DNA from: Hyperoodon ampullatus
Lineage: Eukaryota; Chordata; Mammalia; Artiodactyla; Ziphiidae
DNA length: 64,000 bases
Direction: 5' to 3'
Assembly (NCBI GenBank): GCA_949752795.1
Contig: OX457061.1
Span: 46,594,338-46,658,337, forward strand
Below, piece after piece: positions 46,621 to 58,982 of the stretch. How positions within the stretch are numbered: the stretch's first letter is position 1; each line of letters starts with the position of its first letter. Both the position numbers and the translations under genes were made by a program. A model generated the notes under the pieces. That model was given only the letters and a program-made list of their open reading frames with translations. It searched no databases and was not told the origin of the DNA.

Positions 46621-48919
46621 CACATACACACACACTTGCACACTTGTTTTTCTTGTAGAAAGGATTCTTACAGAGATTTTCTCATAGCAGTTTGCAACCT
46701 CTTTCAGATTATGAATCAGGGATGGCCATACAAGAAATGCTAGTTTCAAATGGAGAAACACATTGTGCTTGAACAGTTTTACTTCTATGTACAGGTTTCT
46801 TAAAACTTGTCTTTCTCTGTGATTTTCTTTTACACTCATGTATCTATGTCTTCCTGCTGTCTTATCTTGTTTTTCTTCATTTCTGAATTTTCATCAGTGA
46901 ATTTCATTCATGAGGGTGTTCTGTTTTATTATGTTCTCTTCCAGAAACCTCTCCTGTGGCACCTCCCCCAGGCTTTCCTCCCTCATAGGCAATGTCCAGT
47001 GCTACATATTTTTAGACCCCATTTCCCCCCTTCCTCCTGTCCTATTTCCTTAGTGTCCTCCTTTTAAGACTGACTAAGTATGAAAACTATTCCCAGAAGA
47101 ATCATGGCATGTGGAGCATAGCTGTCCCAACCAACACACACACCCACGGCATGAGGCTGAGCTGTCACATCACACCTGAAGATTTATGAACATGAGAATA
47201 AATGCTTCTTGGTGCATGCCCCTTGGTTCGGGGTCAATCTGTTAAGCAGCATTTTGGGGGCAATAGCTTACTGATACATAACTTTCCTAGCAAATGTATT
47301 TTCATTTAAACTGCAGTATTCTGGAGTTCATGCCTTATTCTTGTGAATGTCTTATAGAGTTTCATGCAGGGTAGAGAGAAAATGCTAGGCAGAAGGTGTC
47401 TTGTGGGATCCCCTCAGTATACACCAAGAGGCAAAAGCCTACTATGTGCATGTTGGTTTCACGCACTAAATGATCAATGTTTTGTGGAGTAGATTCTGGA
47501 AAACCTTTATAACACAGTATAGTTATCCAGAGTTTTTTTCCCAGCTGAGTATATTTTCATCATGATTCTAGTATAGGTTAGAGTGTGGCTCTGGTTAACA
47601 TAAGCTCCTTTGATGGGCTCTTGAAACTCTGCTTAATATGGTCTCCAGCAGGTTTCCAGGCAGAAGTGTTCCAAGGGGAAAGTCATCAGCACTTTCCTGG
47701 AGCCTGCCTGGTCTATGAGATCGACTCTGAGCTCAAGACTCTAGTTTGTATTTTTAGTCTATAAAGATCAGTGTTTATATTAGTGTTTATTAAGAATCCC
47801 CTTATTTGTGGCAGTAGGCAGTATATAGAGGAGTGCTCATCTGTCATCCATGTCTTCCAGGAGCTTATACTCTGAGAAGACAGTGCGAATTTTATTTTAA
47901 CATCTTTACTGTTTTTTATGCTTACAAAAAATCTGCTTCTTATAAAATATAAAACACATAAATAAATGGCATTATAAGTAAAATTTATCACCAATCCCAC
48001 ACCTTAGAGAAAATGACTCCCCATTCCTTAAGGTTTTTCTATGCATGTACAAAAATACACCTTTTTGTTTTTTACAAAAATGGGGTTACACTCTAAATGC
48101 TGTTTTGCAGCTTGGTTTTTTTTTTTCCTACCTAACAATATATTGCAGACCTCTTTCCTTGTTAGTTATTATTCTAGTTTTGTTATTTTTTATTATTTAA
48201 TTTTCTTCACAGTTAGAACTATTTGTAAAGTGATTCTCCTTGAGGCATAATTTTGTTTTCTTTTCTAGGATCATATCCTAAACCAACATACTTGTTTTTT
48301 TGTAACTGCTAAAAGCAGTAAAAACTTGGAAGAAAAAATTTCAAAAAGATACTGGATAACAAAAGTCAAGGCTAGCAGGTCCGGGTGATAGAAATTCACA
48401 ATCTTTACTCAGGAGTGGGCCTCAGTCTGAGCCAACTTTTTGCTTTTACTTCACACTCAATTTTTTTACCTTATTGTAAATCCTTAGTAGAAGTAGGACA
48501 TTAGAGGGGAAATGAACTGCTAGAAACCTGTGTGATGACAGGAGCAAGAAGTGACAGGTACCATTCTGTTCGGAGGAAGGATTCAGAAAAGACATTTCAA
48601 AAGACCCAAGGGTTTAAAAAAAAAAGATAGTGATCTAGAGCATTTTAGTATAGAGGGAAAGTATTAGTAATTCCTCAAGAGTTCCTGATCACAGTCCCAG
48701 GAAGAGAGCTGATATACATCATCAAGCTCCTGAGCCACAGGAAAAGTTTCATTATTGCCCCCTCTGTTGAAACAGAAAAATTGTTATGCATCAATATGTG
48801 TAAAATTAAAAAATTAACTGTTTAAAGGGGAAGCTCCAGTTATATGAAGAAGATATCAGCAATTGGGCAGCTCTTTCTTTGCCTGTTGAATAAACCCAAT
48901 TGTCTGTTCTTTTAGTTGG
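46621..48919. other. Intergenic, mostly unassigned
   Basis: No gene recognised. CA-rich tip at 46617-46638. Text at 47900-48210 ('tacaaaaatgggg', 'ttgcagcttggtttt', 'tattgcagacctctttcc') looks like an old L1 3' end but is too worn to delimit. Confidence 0.5.
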
Positions 48920-49290
48920 GTTAGGGAGGCAGTGCGAGCCCCCTTCCTGGGCTCCCTTGCAGTTAGGTTGGCTATGAGACTGAGTTGTAGCTACGGAATG
49001 TGAGCAGAAGTGAAGGGCACCTCATTCAGAGCTGGCTCATAAACAATATTCTCCATTTTCTCCCATCTGCTGGTGAGACTTTGATGTTCAGGGCAACCCG
49101 AAAAGCCATGTGTTGAAGATGGCAAGGGCCTTCATCAACCTGGCTTCTCTCCTTTTTCCTTATCCCAGGTTGATTGGACTTCTAAATAAGCAAGAAAGTA
49201 GTTTTCATTTTGTTTGGCTATTGAGAAAATGGGCTTATCTTTCTTTACAGTGGCAAGCATTACTTTTGCTAATATAGAGTAACACAGTCC
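48920..49290. repeat. Old LTR- or DNA-type repeat, family uncertain
   Basis: 'gctcccttgcagttaggttg', 'gaatgtgagcagaagtgaag', 'gccatgtgttgaagatggca', 'tttgctaatatagagtaaca' are phrases I know from ancient mammalian LTR-type repeats. No target-site duplication found. Confidence 0.4.
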
Positions 49291-49599
49291 TACCCCAGGA
49301 AACCTGGCAATCCGTGGAGATAGTCCAACTCCACTTGATTGTATTTTTGTGTGTGTGAAATCTCATTACCACTAAAACATGGTGACAGGTGAACCTGGTG
49401 ATGCCTTTGACATAGTGTCTTTCCCATTGTCCAATGACTGATGACTAGAATCCTGCAGGAAGCCTAGTTTTCTAGGTTTGGGTGTCACTAAGTCACTGGT
49501 TTTGGTCTTGAATGGGGTCTCAGTGGGCCTGGGTAGACTTCGGTCTTACAGCTCTTGCACTTCTCTGGAAACAATTTGATTCAAATCTTCCTTTATGAC

Positions 49600-50110
49600 T
49601 TACAGCATAGTTTTGTAATTTTCTTTCAATCTATATCCTCCACATTTCTTCTTAAGTTTATTCCTAGTGGTTATTCTTTATGTTTAATGAGATCCTGTTG
49701 CACTTGGAGTGTGATTTATATTTTTCATCACATTTTTGGTCTATTGCTAATATAAAGGAAAGTTAGTAATTTGTTTCATAACTAGCCCCTTCATGAATAG
49801 TCTGATTAGTTCTAATTAGTTCTGATTGATTTCCCAAAGTTTCTAGATAGAGTATCATGTGATAATTCTTTCTTCTTTCTGATAGTTATACTTGTTGCTT
49901 TTTATTGCCTTCTTCCCACTCCCATTTGCCAAAATATTCAAGGCAATATTAAATAATAGTTGTAATATTGGATATCCCTGACTTCATCCTAAAACATATC
50001 TATATTTGTAAGAGGCTTGATTTCTCATTTTCTGTTTTTCTATTCAGGGATATGTGAATTTTTTTAAATGAAGGAAATTGTTCTCTAAGTTTAATCCTCT
50101 GTAATGGATT
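49600..50110 (-). repeat. Old L1 ORF2 fragment
   Basis: 'taagtttattcctagtggtt', 'ctgatagttatacttgttgc', 'aataatagttgtaatattgg', 'atatccctgacttcatccta' follow reversed ORF2 (LLNKIL and LYQLV-type region), heavily decayed. Confidence 0.65.
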
Positions 50111-50650
50111 ACAGAGCATGGAAATTATCTGTACCTTGAAAATGTGTTATTTTCAAATTATGTCAACTGGGTTGTTAGAAAAACACATAAATCTTTAGAA
50201 AGAAAGAAAATTATGATAACAGAAATACAGTTTTCTCACTTAATAACAGAAGTCAACTTAGCAGTAAAGCTAGATTTTGAAGGTTCAAGAAAAGTCTCCA
50301 AGACAGATGCATTTGCCTTGATTGAACTATCCTCCAGCTCCTGACACCCAGGGAGAAGATAAGAACATTTTTAGTCCTAAAAAAATCCTGTTAGTTCCTT
50401 TCCTGTAGCACACAATAAACCCTTTGTTGAATTGTTGTCTCTGGCACTTACGAACTATTGTTTAGATAAATTATATTGTTTATATAAATTATATTATTTT
50501 AAAGTGGTTTTTAGGAAGGGAAACAATGAATTGTTCAGCGTCGTAATGATTCACAGTAAACTTCCAAGACCTTCCTTAAAGGCGAATTGCAACCAACATT
50601 TATATAAAAACGTATTCCTCATTTCTACTACAATAGTAAATTAAAGAAAA
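50111..50650. other. Intergenic, AT-rich, unassigned
   Basis: Short + ORFs at 50144 and 50432 are without support. Confidence 0.5.
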
Positions 50651-50657
50651 AGTTCTC

Positions 50658-50776
50658 TGGGACTTCCCTGGCGATACAGTAGTTATTTAAGACTGTGCTT
50701 CCACTGCAAGGGGCATGGTTCGATCCCTGGTAGGGAGCTAAGATTCCACATGCCGCTCGGTGCGGCCAAAAAAAAA
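50658..50776 (+). mobile_element. CHR-1-type SINE
   Basis: GGGACTTCCCTGGCGATACAG, 'ggcatggttcgatccctggt', 'gctaagattccacatgccgc', A-run. Direct repeat AAAAGTTCTC at about 50648-50657 and 50777-50786. Confidence 0.9.
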
Positions 50777-51114
50777 AAAAGTTCTCAACGGTTTTGCCCC
50801 CTGAAACCTGAAACTTAAACACAATGCAATAAATAATAGGGTGAGATAATTACATGATTATAGATAACCCCAAATTGAAAAGTACACCAAACTCATTAAG
50901 TCAATGTACAAAACGTATTTAGTGTAAGCTTATTTGGCACATGTTAACATTGAGAATTAGGCACACACTTCTGTGTTATGTGCATCACCCACTTTCCTCA
51001 GCCCTATGCTCTTTCCACCTCCTTCACTCCCACCCCTCCTTTGAGAAACCCACTCATAGAGGAACCCACTGAGCCTCATCTCCCATTAATTCACTTCCTT
51101 CACTTCTTTCTTCT

Positions 51115-51680
51115 TCTTTTTTTAAAATTTTATTTTATATTGGAGTATAAGGGGTTTTTTTAAGGCTTTTTTTTTAAGAATTAAAAAAAACCATTTATTT
51201 ATTTTATTTTATTTTTTGGCTGTGCTGTGTGTGTTAGCTGCGGCATGTGGGATCTTTACTGAGGCATGTGGGATCTCTCGTTGCGGTGTGCAGCCTTCTC
51301 TCTAGTTGTGGTGTGCAGGTTTTCTTTCTCTAGTTGAGGCACGCGAGCTCAGTAGTTGTGGCCTGTGGGCTTAGTTGCCCCGCGACATGTGGGATCTTAG
51401 TTCCCTGACCAGGGATCAAACCCGTGTTCCCTGCATTGGAAGGCGGATTCTTTACCACTGGACCACCAGGAAAGTACCTGGAGTATGGTTGATTAACAAT
51501 AGTGTGTTAGTTTCAGGTGTATGGCAAAGTGATTCAGTTATACATGTATAGGTATCTATTCTTTTTCAAATTCTTTTCCCATTTAAGTTATTACAGAATA
51601 CTGAGCAGAGTTCCCTGTGCTATACAGTAGGTCCTTGTTGGTTATCTACTTTAAATATAACAGTGCTTACATGGCTTGAC
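51115..51680 (-). mobile_element. L1 3' end split by a long-form SINE
   Basis: L1 pieces at 51115-51155 (TTGGAGTATAAGG) and 51478-51680 ('ggagtatggttgattaacaa', 'gcaaagtgattcagttatac', 'gagttccctgtgctatacag') flank the SINE at 51160-51477. Confidence 0.85.
51160..51477 (-). mobile_element. Long-form CHR-related SINE
   Basis: 'ttatttattttattttattt', TTTTGGCTGTGCTGTGTGTG, 'gcggtgtgcagccttctctc', 'ctcagtagttgtggcctgtg', then the head reversed ending CCACCAGGAAAG. 'tggagtat' on both sides may be part of the target-site duplication. Confidence 0.88.
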
Positions 51681-51891
51681 TTCCTTCTTTTCTCTCTCCA
51701 CCATTCACACCCCTGCCCCTCACCCCAGGGCTATGCTATGCTTGAAGGCAGTTGAGGCCACTTGCGTTTAGCCATAAGGTTTTTAATTAGGAGAATAAAA
51801 GAAATAGAGGATAGTCTGTTAGGTTTAAGAGAGTGTTCTTCAGTGGACAAAGGGAGTAGTGTAGGTCAGGGCAAGTTGAAAAATCCTCTCT

Positions 51892-52101
51892 CTTTTTTTT
51901 TTTTTTTTCTGGTACGCAGACCTCTCACTGTTGTGGCCTCTCCCGTTGCGGAGCATCAGGCTCCGAACGCGCAGGCTCAGCGGCCATAGCTCACGGGCCC
52001 AACCGCTCCGCGGCATGCAGGATCTTCCCGGACCGGGGCACGAACCTGTGTCCCCTGAATCGGCAGGCGGACTCTCAACCACTGCGCCACCAGGGAAGCC
52101 C
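51892..52101 (-). mobile_element. CHR-type SINE
   Basis: T-run, CTGGTACGCAGACCTCTCAC to GCCACCAGGGAAGCCC. Direct repeat GAAAAATCCTCTCT at 51878-51891 and 52102-52115. Confidence 0.95.
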
Positions 52102-52487
52102 GAAAAATCCTCTCTTTTGTTCTGCTGGTGTGCTATGAAGTTCTTCTCAACTCTGTGAGATTGTTTTAACCTGATGTGGGCACTCTGAGGGGCTCCAAGT
52201 CAGTGAAGGGTGGGAAAGGCTTGATTCACCCCAACAGCCTCTCTCCCATCATTGAAATTCTTCTCACATATTAATCTGGTTATTTTCTTTTACATTTGCA
52301 CAGGGCACCTATGGCATGAGTCACAGTAAGAGACTCATCATAAGAATGTGCCAGATTACAAAATAGATTTCCTTTCTCCCACTAGTGGCAGATTCAAAAT
52401 TTTAAAATTACAGTGACTCAGTAGGCTTAAGAGCATAATTTTTGAAGCCCCATACTTTTTTTTTCTGCTAGTGTAAACTGCATTTTT

Positions 52488-52605
52488 TTTTTCCAGTAGC
52501 ACCGCGCAGCATGTGGGATCTTAGTTCCCAGACCAGGGATCCAACCCGTGCCCCCTGCAGTGGAAGCATGGAGTCTTAGCCACTGGACCGCCAGGGAAGT
52601 CCCTG
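52488..52605 (-). mobile_element. CHR-1-type SINE
   Basis: T-run, 'agcatgtgggatcttagttc', 'gaccagggatccaacccgtg', ending GGACCGCCAGGGAAGTCCC. Direct repeat AACTGCATTTTT around 52476-52487 and 52606-52616. Confidence 0.92.
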
Positions 52606-52784
52606 AACTGCATTTTTGACTATAAAATTAATTAAAATTGTTATTTAATTCAGGTATTCTCAAATTTAAAACAATTGTCCCTACAGAGCTGTACACTTTA
52701 AATTGAAAATGAAAGGTGCAGTTACACCATAAATGGATGCACAAAGGGGATCACAAATACAAATAGCACATGCCACTTTACTGC

Positions 52785-53051
52785 TAGTGTGTGGAGTGTG
52801 TGTGTGTGATTTCTGTGGCATGGGTGTCTTATAGTATATGTGCATATATGTGGTGGATGTGTGGTTTGTGTGTTGGGTATATATGTATTATATATATGTG
52901 TGTGGTGTATGTGTGTGTATTTATGGTGTATTTTTTGGTGATAAGTGTGTGTGTCATGTGGTGTGTGTGTATGTTTGCTTGTGGTGTAAGTGCATTGTTT
53001 GTGTAGTAGGTGTGTGTGATGAATATGGTGTGTGTGTGTGTTTGTGTGTTC
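52785..53051. repeat. Degenerate TG-rich simple repeat
   Basis: Some 265 bp dominated by GTGTGT with ATAT, GTGGTGTA and TTGT variants. ORFs of 71-153 codons on both strands are Cys/Val- or His/Thr-rich by composition only. Confidence 0.9.
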
Positions 53052-53479
53052 TGCAGGGAGCTGAGACCCAGGGCTTAGAATTTTTGTTTTTAAAAGTATC
53101 TCTGCATTGAGATCAATTGGTAAAGTCTTTTCAAATGTTTCACCTCCCCAGAAATCATTTGGAAGGTGTTTTCTTAAGCCCAAATATTTGTTTTTTAGGA
53201 GGAAACTTCAAATGTTATAAACTGCTTTAAGTGAAAACGATTGATGCAATACTTTATCAGCTGATACTGTAGTTTAATTTAACAAACAAAGCCACTTGTA
53301 TTCAGAGTTATTGTACTCAGAGCTTTAAGAGGTCCCATCTCCTCTACGTCTGACGTGAACTCCATTTCCCCTGTTCAGTTGCAACCGTTTCTTTCTCTTT
53401 AGAGGCAGTTGTGAGGGACGATGTACCTCACTTTGGCATCTCTCCTTATTGACCCTGTGCCATCACTTGGGAGACAGTG

Positions 53480-53700
53480 TAGCTTTAAATGCTAAGAATG
53501 GGAGCTCTTGAGTGAGAACACATGGGTCCAAATGCCAGCTCCACCAGCTGGGCAAGGGCTTAATCTTGATGAGTTTCCTCATCTGTGAAATGGGGTGATT
53601 AGTGGTACTTACCTTGCAGGGTTCTTGGAAGGCTTACATGAGATGATGATGTAAACATAGTGCTTGGAAGATAGTAAGTGTTCAGTGAACACACGCGTTG
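53480..53700 (+). repeat. MIR SINE
   Basis: 'aatgggagctcttgagtgag', 'gggtccaaatgccagctcca', 'gatgagtttcctcatctgtg', 'aaatggggtgattagtggta', 'ggaaggcttacatgagatga', 'agtaagtgttcagtgaac'. Confidence 0.88.
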
Positions 53701-55219
53701 ATGATGGAGTGGATCTTGTATGGGTCTGGCTGTGCCGCTATAGATATGGGGGGAGTGCAAGCTGCTAGTGGACCATTTCTCCTAAGATTTATTGTGAATT
53801 TATTCCATTTAGCCTGTATATACCAATTAGATTTATGAGTGACCTCTCAGCTTTTGCATCAGGGTAGGCTGATTTCTTGGTGGGGTTAATAATGCATCAT
53901 TTAATGAATGCTCACAGGGGATTTTGAATACGCCAGTGGTTCTAGGTCTGGTCCAATGTTAGGGCAAAAAGTCCTCTGAGCAAAAGTGCTCTCCCTCACA
54001 TGTTGAAACTAGCTACCATCTGTTTCCTGCTCTGGAATAGGTAAGTGTCTCAGCATCAGATAACTGTATTTTGAGAGCATTAAAACCCCCACAAAACTCT
54101 GGCATATTATATAAGTTACTCTGATTAACATGCAGTTATTTGGCACAATTTTCAGATGAAACTTCACATTTTGTCCCTGCTATTTCTGGGCCTCGATGTA
54201 GACATTAAAGTTTGAGCAGAGTATCCAGTAGAAGGCTCTGGGTGCTGAAACAGAGGCTGTGGATGTGGGATGTCTGCTTTTCATTTTTGTTTTTCCGTCC
54301 TATTTAATGGGGAGGGTCTTGGGCCCTCTCCTGGTGTGAGGAATGCAAGTTGTAGATTCTGGAGGCATGTTGGGGGGGTGAGGAAATACCCACATAGAAA
54401 TACCTAGAAACTTAAAACCTTGTCTAGCACTGCAGCTGCTCCCAAAGAGTTTTGTGAAGATGTGGAGTGCCTGGGGGCTGGAAAGATGCCAGTGGGGACA
54501 GTTGCTGCATCCACCATGCCAGCATCTACTCCTGCCCGCTGGCCTTCATGTTTAGTGCTGGGCTTTTTGCTGAATGTCAAGAATTAATGGTGAAGGGGCA
54601 GTCCTGCCAGATTTCTATCAGAACTTTACATCTCCCTCTCTCTTTTTCCTGTCTTTGTCTCTCTAACCTCAGTCTAGACATCAGACATCCCACAGGGATG
54701 TCTCTAGTGTTCCCACCTCCAGGTAGTTCTCAAGCAGTGCTAATGACAAAGCCTTCACTGTTCCCATCCCTTTAATCCCAAATTTATCCTGCCTCCCCTC
54801 AACCCCATCCACTCTGCCAAGGGGTCTTCATTATTTCTCTAGCAAGATTTGGATCAATACCTTCACTTTTCTTCAAGGCCCACCTCCAGGCATCCTCAAA
54901 TTTCTTTCCTTCCCTTACTTCACTTCCCCTCCACCAGGTTTACCAGGGCATTTTCTTGGAGAACCTTTCACCTCTTCTAGGTTTTCTGCCACTAAACTTT
55001 GTGTCAGGCTTAGCTGCGCCTGTGATGTCCTCCCAGTCCAGCTTACCAAGTCAAGTTCTCTTTTATATAACATAACTCTTGCTCTCTCACTTCTAACAAA
55101 TTTTTGTCCACTTTCTGAAAGGGAAATGACAATTTTCTCTAGACCCTAGCTTATTCACTTGTAACCAAAGTGTGGTTGTGCTGTTGATCAATCAATGAGT
55201 GAAGAAGTCAGTACGTTAT
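53701..55219. other. Intergenic, unassigned
   Basis: No named repeat or gene. A + ORF of 102 codons at 54467 has no support. Confidence 0.55.
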
Positions 55220-55231
55220 GAATGTTATTGA

Positions 55232-55318
55232 AACAGATTCACTTTGCTGTACACAAATCAACTATACTCCAATAAAAATAATTAAAAAAAAGTCTTGGGA
55301 CCTAAAAGGAAAAAAAAA
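55232..55318 (+). mobile_element. 87-bp L1 3' end insertion
   Basis: 'ttcactttgctgtacac', 'caactatactccaataaaaa', A-rich tail. Direct repeat GAATGTTATTGA at 55220-55231 and 55319-55330. It keeps only the last few dozen bases of L1. Confidence 0.9.
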
Positions 55319-55772
55319 GAATGTTATTGAGAAATATAAGTTCTACCCCTTGATATGTGCTTGAGGGCATATGAAGGGCAGTTATATATAGGTTGGCTTT
55401 CAAGAAACTTAGTCATGTTAGAGAGATAGTATTAACACACATGAATCAAAAAAACAACAGAGGACAAGTATGTATTGATTTTTATAGTCTGCCTACACAA
55501 AGGAATCGAGATGGTTTATAATAAAAGATAGCTCTATGAAATGTTGCAATAATGATAAAAGATCAAGATTCATGTAATGGAGAGATAATTAAAAAGGAAA
55601 CCCAATTTAAGGTAAGTTGTTGGGCTTGAGTACAAAATTAAGAATTGGGCTTCCTGGAAGTTAAGAAAAAGGGAAACATGATGAATCATATGATTTCTGT
55701 GTCTCATAAGAGGATACATATCAGTTTGCAAATACTGAATGTTTTTTGGTACTACATACTAAGAAGAATCCA

Positions 55773-55798
55773 CCCATTTATTTATTTATTTATTTATT
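55773..55798. repeat. (TTTA)n microsatellite
   Basis: About six TTTA units. Confidence 0.95.
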
Positions 55799-56830
55799 GT
55801 GTACATATGTGTTCCAAACACCATGGATATGAAGATATACAAGAAAAACTAATTCTCTGACCTTATGAGGTTTATAGTTCATTGAAGAGAGAGAGTCAAC
55901 AAACAAGTTAGTAAATAAAGTACCATCAGGTAGTGGGTGAATGCTCCGAAGGCAAATAAAGTGAATGAATGTGGTAGATCGTGCTAGGAAGGCAGGGGAA
56001 GAAAGGTCCGTCTGAGAAGGTGATATCTGAACAGATACCTGAATGAGGAGAGGGAGTGAGCTCTGCAAAGAACATTTCAGGAGAGGGCACAGCAGGCTCC
56101 AAGGCCCATAGGTAGGAAAAAACTTGATATATTTGAGAAACGACCAGTGATACTGGAGAAGACTTGCACATAGTGGGGTGGGGGAAATAGCAGTGGTGGG
56201 GCAAGTGGCAGGGGACTGGTAGGAGATGAAGCTAGAGAAAGTAGCCATGTATGGCTTCGTAGAGATTTAGATTTTTTCCTCAAGTGTGATTGGGGAACTG
56301 TTGGGAAGTTTTGAGCAGGGAGTTATGTCATCTTTTAAAGTATCTAATTCTAGTTCCCACTGGCTACTGTATGGAGAATAGAACATTGCAGGAGGCAAGA
56401 GTGGAAGAAGAGACCAATTGGGAGGCTGTGGGAAAAGTCTGGGTGAGAGATCATGGTGGCTGGTCCAGGAGGAAGCTGGTAGAATTGGTATTAAGTGTTC
56501 AGATTCAAGTAGAATCAACAAGACTTGCTGATTGGCTGCATGAAGGAAATGAGAGAAAAAGTGGATTGAGATTGCTTTAAGTTTTTGGCCTGAGCACATG
56601 GATCAATGAGAGTCCATTTTTTGAGATAATGAAGACTGGGCATAAGCTGGTTTGGGGAGCAAAAATAGGAGTTGTGTTTTGGACATGTTCAATTTGAGTT
56701 ATTTATGTGACAACTCAGTTGAGATGTGAAGTGGACAGTGGGATACATGAGTGTGGAGCTCAGGGAAGTGATATACACTTGGGCATCAGCAGCACACTCA
56801 CGTTGTGTTTAACCGTTTCAGTGGAGTGCT
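55799..56830 (+). repeat. Ancient dispersed repeat, family not assigned (copy 1)
   Basis: Contains a run of phrases I know from a common old mammalian repeat: 'gtccgtctgagaaggtgata', 'agatacctgaatgaggagag', 'agggcacagcaggctccaag', 'gagcagggagttatgtcatc', 'agagatcatggtggctggtc', 'gtttttggcctgagcacatg', 'tgttttggacatgttcaatt'. I cannot recall its name with confidence. Confidence 0.5.
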
Positions 56831-56899
56831 TAACATAATAGACAAGGTTTTCAACGGGGGAGAATATAGAAACATCTTTCAAAATGGCCACTTGGTGAC

Positions 56900-57428
56900 T
56901 GTATTAGGGCTCTTCAGAAAAACAGAACGAATAGGATGTGTGTATAAATAAACAAACATTTAGTATAAGGAATTTGTTCATGTGATTATGGAGGCTGAGA
57001 GGTCTCAATATCTGCATGTGGCAAGCTGGAGACCCAGGAAAGCCAACATGTAGTTTCAGCCTGAGTACAAAGGCCTGAGAATCAAGAAAGCTGATGGTGT
57101 AAATTCCAGTCTGAAAGCAGGCAGGCTCTAGACCCAAGAAGAGCTGATGCTTCAGTCTGAGTCCGAAGGCAGGAAAAGGCAAGTGTCCCAACTTAAATAC
57201 TCAGGCAGGAGGAATTCCTTCTTACTCAGCCTTCTTGTTCTAAGTTCTTCCGTCGATTGGATGAGACCCACCCACATTGAGGAGAGCGATCTGCTTTACT
57301 CAGTCTTCCAATTCAAATGTTAATCTCATCCAGAAACACCCTCACAGACACACCCAGAATAATGTTTGTCCAAATGTCTGGGCACCCCCAAGGCCCAGTC
57401 AAGTTGACCCAGAAAATTAACCATCACA
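56900..57428 (-). mobile_element. Solo LTR (ERVL/MaLR-like) with 5-bp duplication
   Basis: A 529-bp element running TGTATTAGGG to AACCATCACA, that is TG...CA, flanked by GTGAC at 56895-56899 and 57429-57433. Inside: 'tgattatggaggctgagagg', 'tgatgcttcagtctgagtcc', 'gatgagacccacccacattg', 'tttactcagtcttccaattc', 'gtttgtccaaatgtctgggc'. The strand is set by my memory that the family starts TGTGATGGTTAA. No internal viral genes are present. Family assignment is uncertain. Confidence 0.75.
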
Positions 57429-57779
57429 GTGACAGTAGGCATTACATCAAATTATAATTCTATGAGGAATGTGGGTGGCTAAAATAGGGAGTTTTCTGGT
57501 GATCTAACTTGTTATAGGGTTAGAACCTTTAAATTCCAGAGGCTTGCCTGGTTTACATGGTAATGGTGGTTTTTTCCGATCACGAAAAAACTTTAGTTTT
57601 TTTCTAATAGTACTGTAGATTGTAGGCAGAGCTGAATCCCGTGAGCCTGGCATAATGCATACCAGGCAAAATAAACTAATGGACCTAGTGCATGAAGTTA
57701 ATTAATTAATCTATCAGTCCATTAGGCATTTATAAAGATTTTTAAATTTGCCAGATAATACCATTAGGTCATAGGCTAT

Positions 57780-58965
57780 TTGGGAGACCACCACATAAAC
57801 AGATAAATTATGATTCAGTAGGGCTAGTGCCTGGCCACGATGAAGGTGTGAGGAAAAGGCTAGGAAGAACAAATGAGAAAGAGACGATTCTGATGGAACA
57901 GAGAGTGGTGGCCAGGGAAGGATTCACAGAGAAAGATAAACCAGGCTTTGCTAGGTGAAGGAGGCAGAGGAGTGGCATATAGAGAAAGGCGTGGACGTCT
58001 GGGAGAGCCTGAAGTGTCTAGGCAAGAGCAACAAGTTCAGTGTGACTGATGTGTAGGGTGCACAGTATAGAGAGGAAGGAACTCAGATCAGCCGGGCCCA
58101 GAGGGTGGAGGACCTTGCATTGCTGCCTAAGAAACTTGTCTCCACCTTTAGCAGGCACAAGAATCACCTGGGAGCTCGTTAAAAATGGGGATCCTTAGGC
58201 CTCCTCTCCAAGGAGGTGGATGCAGTCACTCTGGGGCTCAGAAAGCAATAGCTTAATGAGCTCCCCAGCTGATTCCCATGCATCTGGTCCACAGACCCCA
58301 TTGCTATGGGCTATGAAGGCTTTTAAGAACAGGGAGTGGCATGACCTGATTTTTTTTTTTTTTTTAGGAATATAATTCTGCCAACTGTGCAGAAAATGGA
58401 CCGACTTCACCAGCAGGGAAAACATATAGGAGGTTGCTGCAGGCATCCTGGTAAGAGATGAGGAGGACCGGGGCTAAAGTGTTGGTGGAGATGAAGGAAA
58501 GGGCTAAATCTAAGAGACCTATCTGAGTTAGAATACATGGTTGACCTGAGCAGGAGAAGGGCTGAGAATAATGAAGGTGGATTCTCAAGTGTCTAGCTTG
58601 GAAAAAGGAGTGGTCAATAATCGCTGACACTTGGTAACTGTTTGTTGGATCAATGAATGAATGAATAAATATATAGGATAAAAAGTAGACGAGGTGGAAT
58701 AAGAAAGGAAAATTCCATTTTAGATGTATACATTTGAAGGCAATACAAGAACTATATAGATCTAGTAGTTTGTGAAGAAAGTTCATGCAGGTTTGGAGAT
58801 ATGTATTTGGAAGTTGTTGAGATAGAGATAGTTCTTGAAGCAATAGTAGAATCTGAGACCACTCAGCAAGAAGGTGTAAACCTTAAAGAGAAGAAAGGCA
58901 AGGATCCGAACCTTTGGGGCAGACAAAGGAAAACTAGCTGGCAGAGAGGGGAAAGTGGCCGAAAA
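57780..58965 (+). repeat. Same unassigned ancient repeat (copy 2), with a MER5-like insert
   Basis: Order again: 'gggaaggattcacagagaaa', 'agagggtggaggaccttgca', then an insert, 'gggagtggcatgacctga', 'gaggaggaccggggctaaag', 'attctcaagtgtctagcttg', 'tatgtatttggaagttgttg'. It parallels copy 1 and goes further 3'. Confidence 0.5.
58150..58320. repeat. MER5A-like hAT element
   Basis: 'agaatcacctgggagctcgt', 'aaaatggggatccttaggcc', 'gagctccccagctgattccc', 'atgcatctggtccacagacc' match the MER5A pattern. It interrupts the repeat around it. Confidence 0.7.
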
Positions 58966-58982
58966 GAAGTTAGAGGATTGAG

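Noticed and set aside
52722..53183. 153-codon His/Thr-rich ORF on the - strand
   Set aside because: Produced by the TG repeat; no protein family.
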